Assembly (NCBI GenBank): GCA_025356335.1 | Contig: JANXUF010000121.1 | Coordinates: 43,346-107,345 of the forward strand | From: Actinomycetes bacterium | GTDB taxonomy: Bacteria; Actinomycetota; Acidimicrobiia; Acidimicrobiales; Ilumatobacteraceae | Direction of reading: 5' to 3' | DNA length: 64,000 nt | Shown here: piece by piece, positions 63,691 through 64,000 of the stretch | Numbering within the stretch: the stretch's first letter is position 1 | Layout of the letters: every line of letters begins with the position of its first letter | Translations under genes and position numbers: made by a program | Notes under the pieces: generated by a model | Told to the model about the DNA's origin: nothing | What the model saw: only the letters and a program-made list of their open reading frames with translations | Databases searched by the model: none

Positions 63691-64000
63691 TTATTCCGCA
63701 GTGCCAGTCCGCAGCTGGTCCGCAATTTTCCAAGACGCCTCGATCGCAGTCCGGATCCGGTCCTCGTCACCCGGCCACAGGCTGGCGTAGGTCGTCAGGG
63801 TGACGGTTGGGTTCGCGTGGCCCATCGCGTTGGCGACGGCCTTCACCGAGCAGCCTGCGGAGATCAGCGAACTGGCGAACGAATGGCGCAGCCAGTGGAA
63901 CCGCAGCGCGCCGGCTTTCAAGCCGATGCCGACCTGCGCGGCTCGCCATTGTTGCGTAAAGCGATTGTCGGACAGATACTCACCACCGTTGTGCAGAAGC
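63691..64000 (-). CDS. C-terminal part of a phage-type tyrosine recombinase (cut by window edge)
   Basis: The frame is open to the right edge and encodes ~102 residues ending at 63691. It contains the catalytic box II of tyrosine integrases: RFHWLRHSFASSLISAGCSV (HxxR), MGHANPTVTLTTYASL with the second His and the nucleophile Tyr. The first catalytic Arg lies outside the window. It resembles phage or integrative-element integrases rather than XerC/D (LTTYASLWPGDEDRIRTAIE tail). Its position next to recG may mark the edge of an integrated element to the right. No attachment-site repeat can be identified from this side alone. Confidence 0.85.
   Translation of the reverse strand, partial: LLHNGGEYLSDNRFTQQWRAAQVGIGLKAGALRFHWLRHSFASSLISAGCSVKAVANAMGHANPTVTLTTYASLWPGDEDRIRTAIEASWKIADQLRTGTAE

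Overview
The window is a 64 kb stretch of high-GC, densely packed actinobacterial chromosome. The gene set fits Acidimicrobiia (an Ilumatobacter-like lineage), but that placement is inference. The pointers are a one-piece 2-oxoglutarate decarboxylase/dehydrogenase (kgd type), GTP-dependent PEP carboxykinase, the mismatch endonuclease NucS, a UvrD2-type helicase, an F420-type (LLM) oxidoreductase, a MshB/PIG-L deacetylase, DUF2510 and SHOCT domains, frequent GTG/TTG starts, and many start codons lying 6-10 nt after a -10 hexamer (probable leaderless mRNAs). No tRNA, rRNA or CRISPR was seen. No gene-free stretch exceeds 300 bp.

Layout. 1-8 kb: a truncated gene, a membrane protein, metY, a 23-bp tandem repeat, a lipoprotein / PAC2 / serC run on the minus strand, aspartate aminotransferase, a ligJ remnant and a DUF3237 protein. 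8-16 kb: HAD phosphatase, two GT2 glycosyltransferases (one fused to GtrA), L,D-transpeptidase, zinc metallopeptidase, MaoC hydratase, nucS. 16-24 kb: UbiB-like kinase, MFS exporter, a His-rich membrane protein, cysQ, ettA, a DUF2510 protein. 24-30 kb: a PuuD-like membrane protein and a cupredoxin, convergent, with matching operator-like palindromes in front of both; then kgd. 30-37 kb: HAD and lipoprotein (divergent), a NYN-RNase/S1 protein overlapping xthA, uvrD2, a PH-domain protein. 37-42 kb: SMP-30 lactonase, galK, LLM oxidoreductase (minus strand) and a two-gene ABC-2 exporter (plus strand). 42-50 kb: a peptide importer with DppC and DppD fused, CoA-transferase/racemase, PIG-L deacetylase, histidine phosphatase, lipoprotein. 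50-54 kb: ferritin-like protein, small membrane protein, secreted S53 peptidase with a propeller. 54-57 kb: a UGSC-type selenoprotein with in-frame TGA, a metallo-beta-lactamase-fold hydrolase and a thioredoxin-fused protein. 57-64 kb: pckG, a cold-shock-like protein, rpmB, a DAK2/FakA-like kinase, recG, and the edge of a tyrosine-integrase gene at the right end.

The most interesting locus is 53950-57034. Two minus-strand reading frames are separated only by a TGA inside a U-G-S-C-T-S-C motif. A perfect 7-bp hairpin with a 5-nt loop begins 11 nt after the TGA, as expected for a bacterial SECIS. Thioredoxin-domain and MBL-fold genes flank it, suggesting a redox module of unknown substrate. Secondary points are two copies of a ~97-bp palindromic element placed directly after stop codons, and a symmetric terminator whose arms recur behind another gene.
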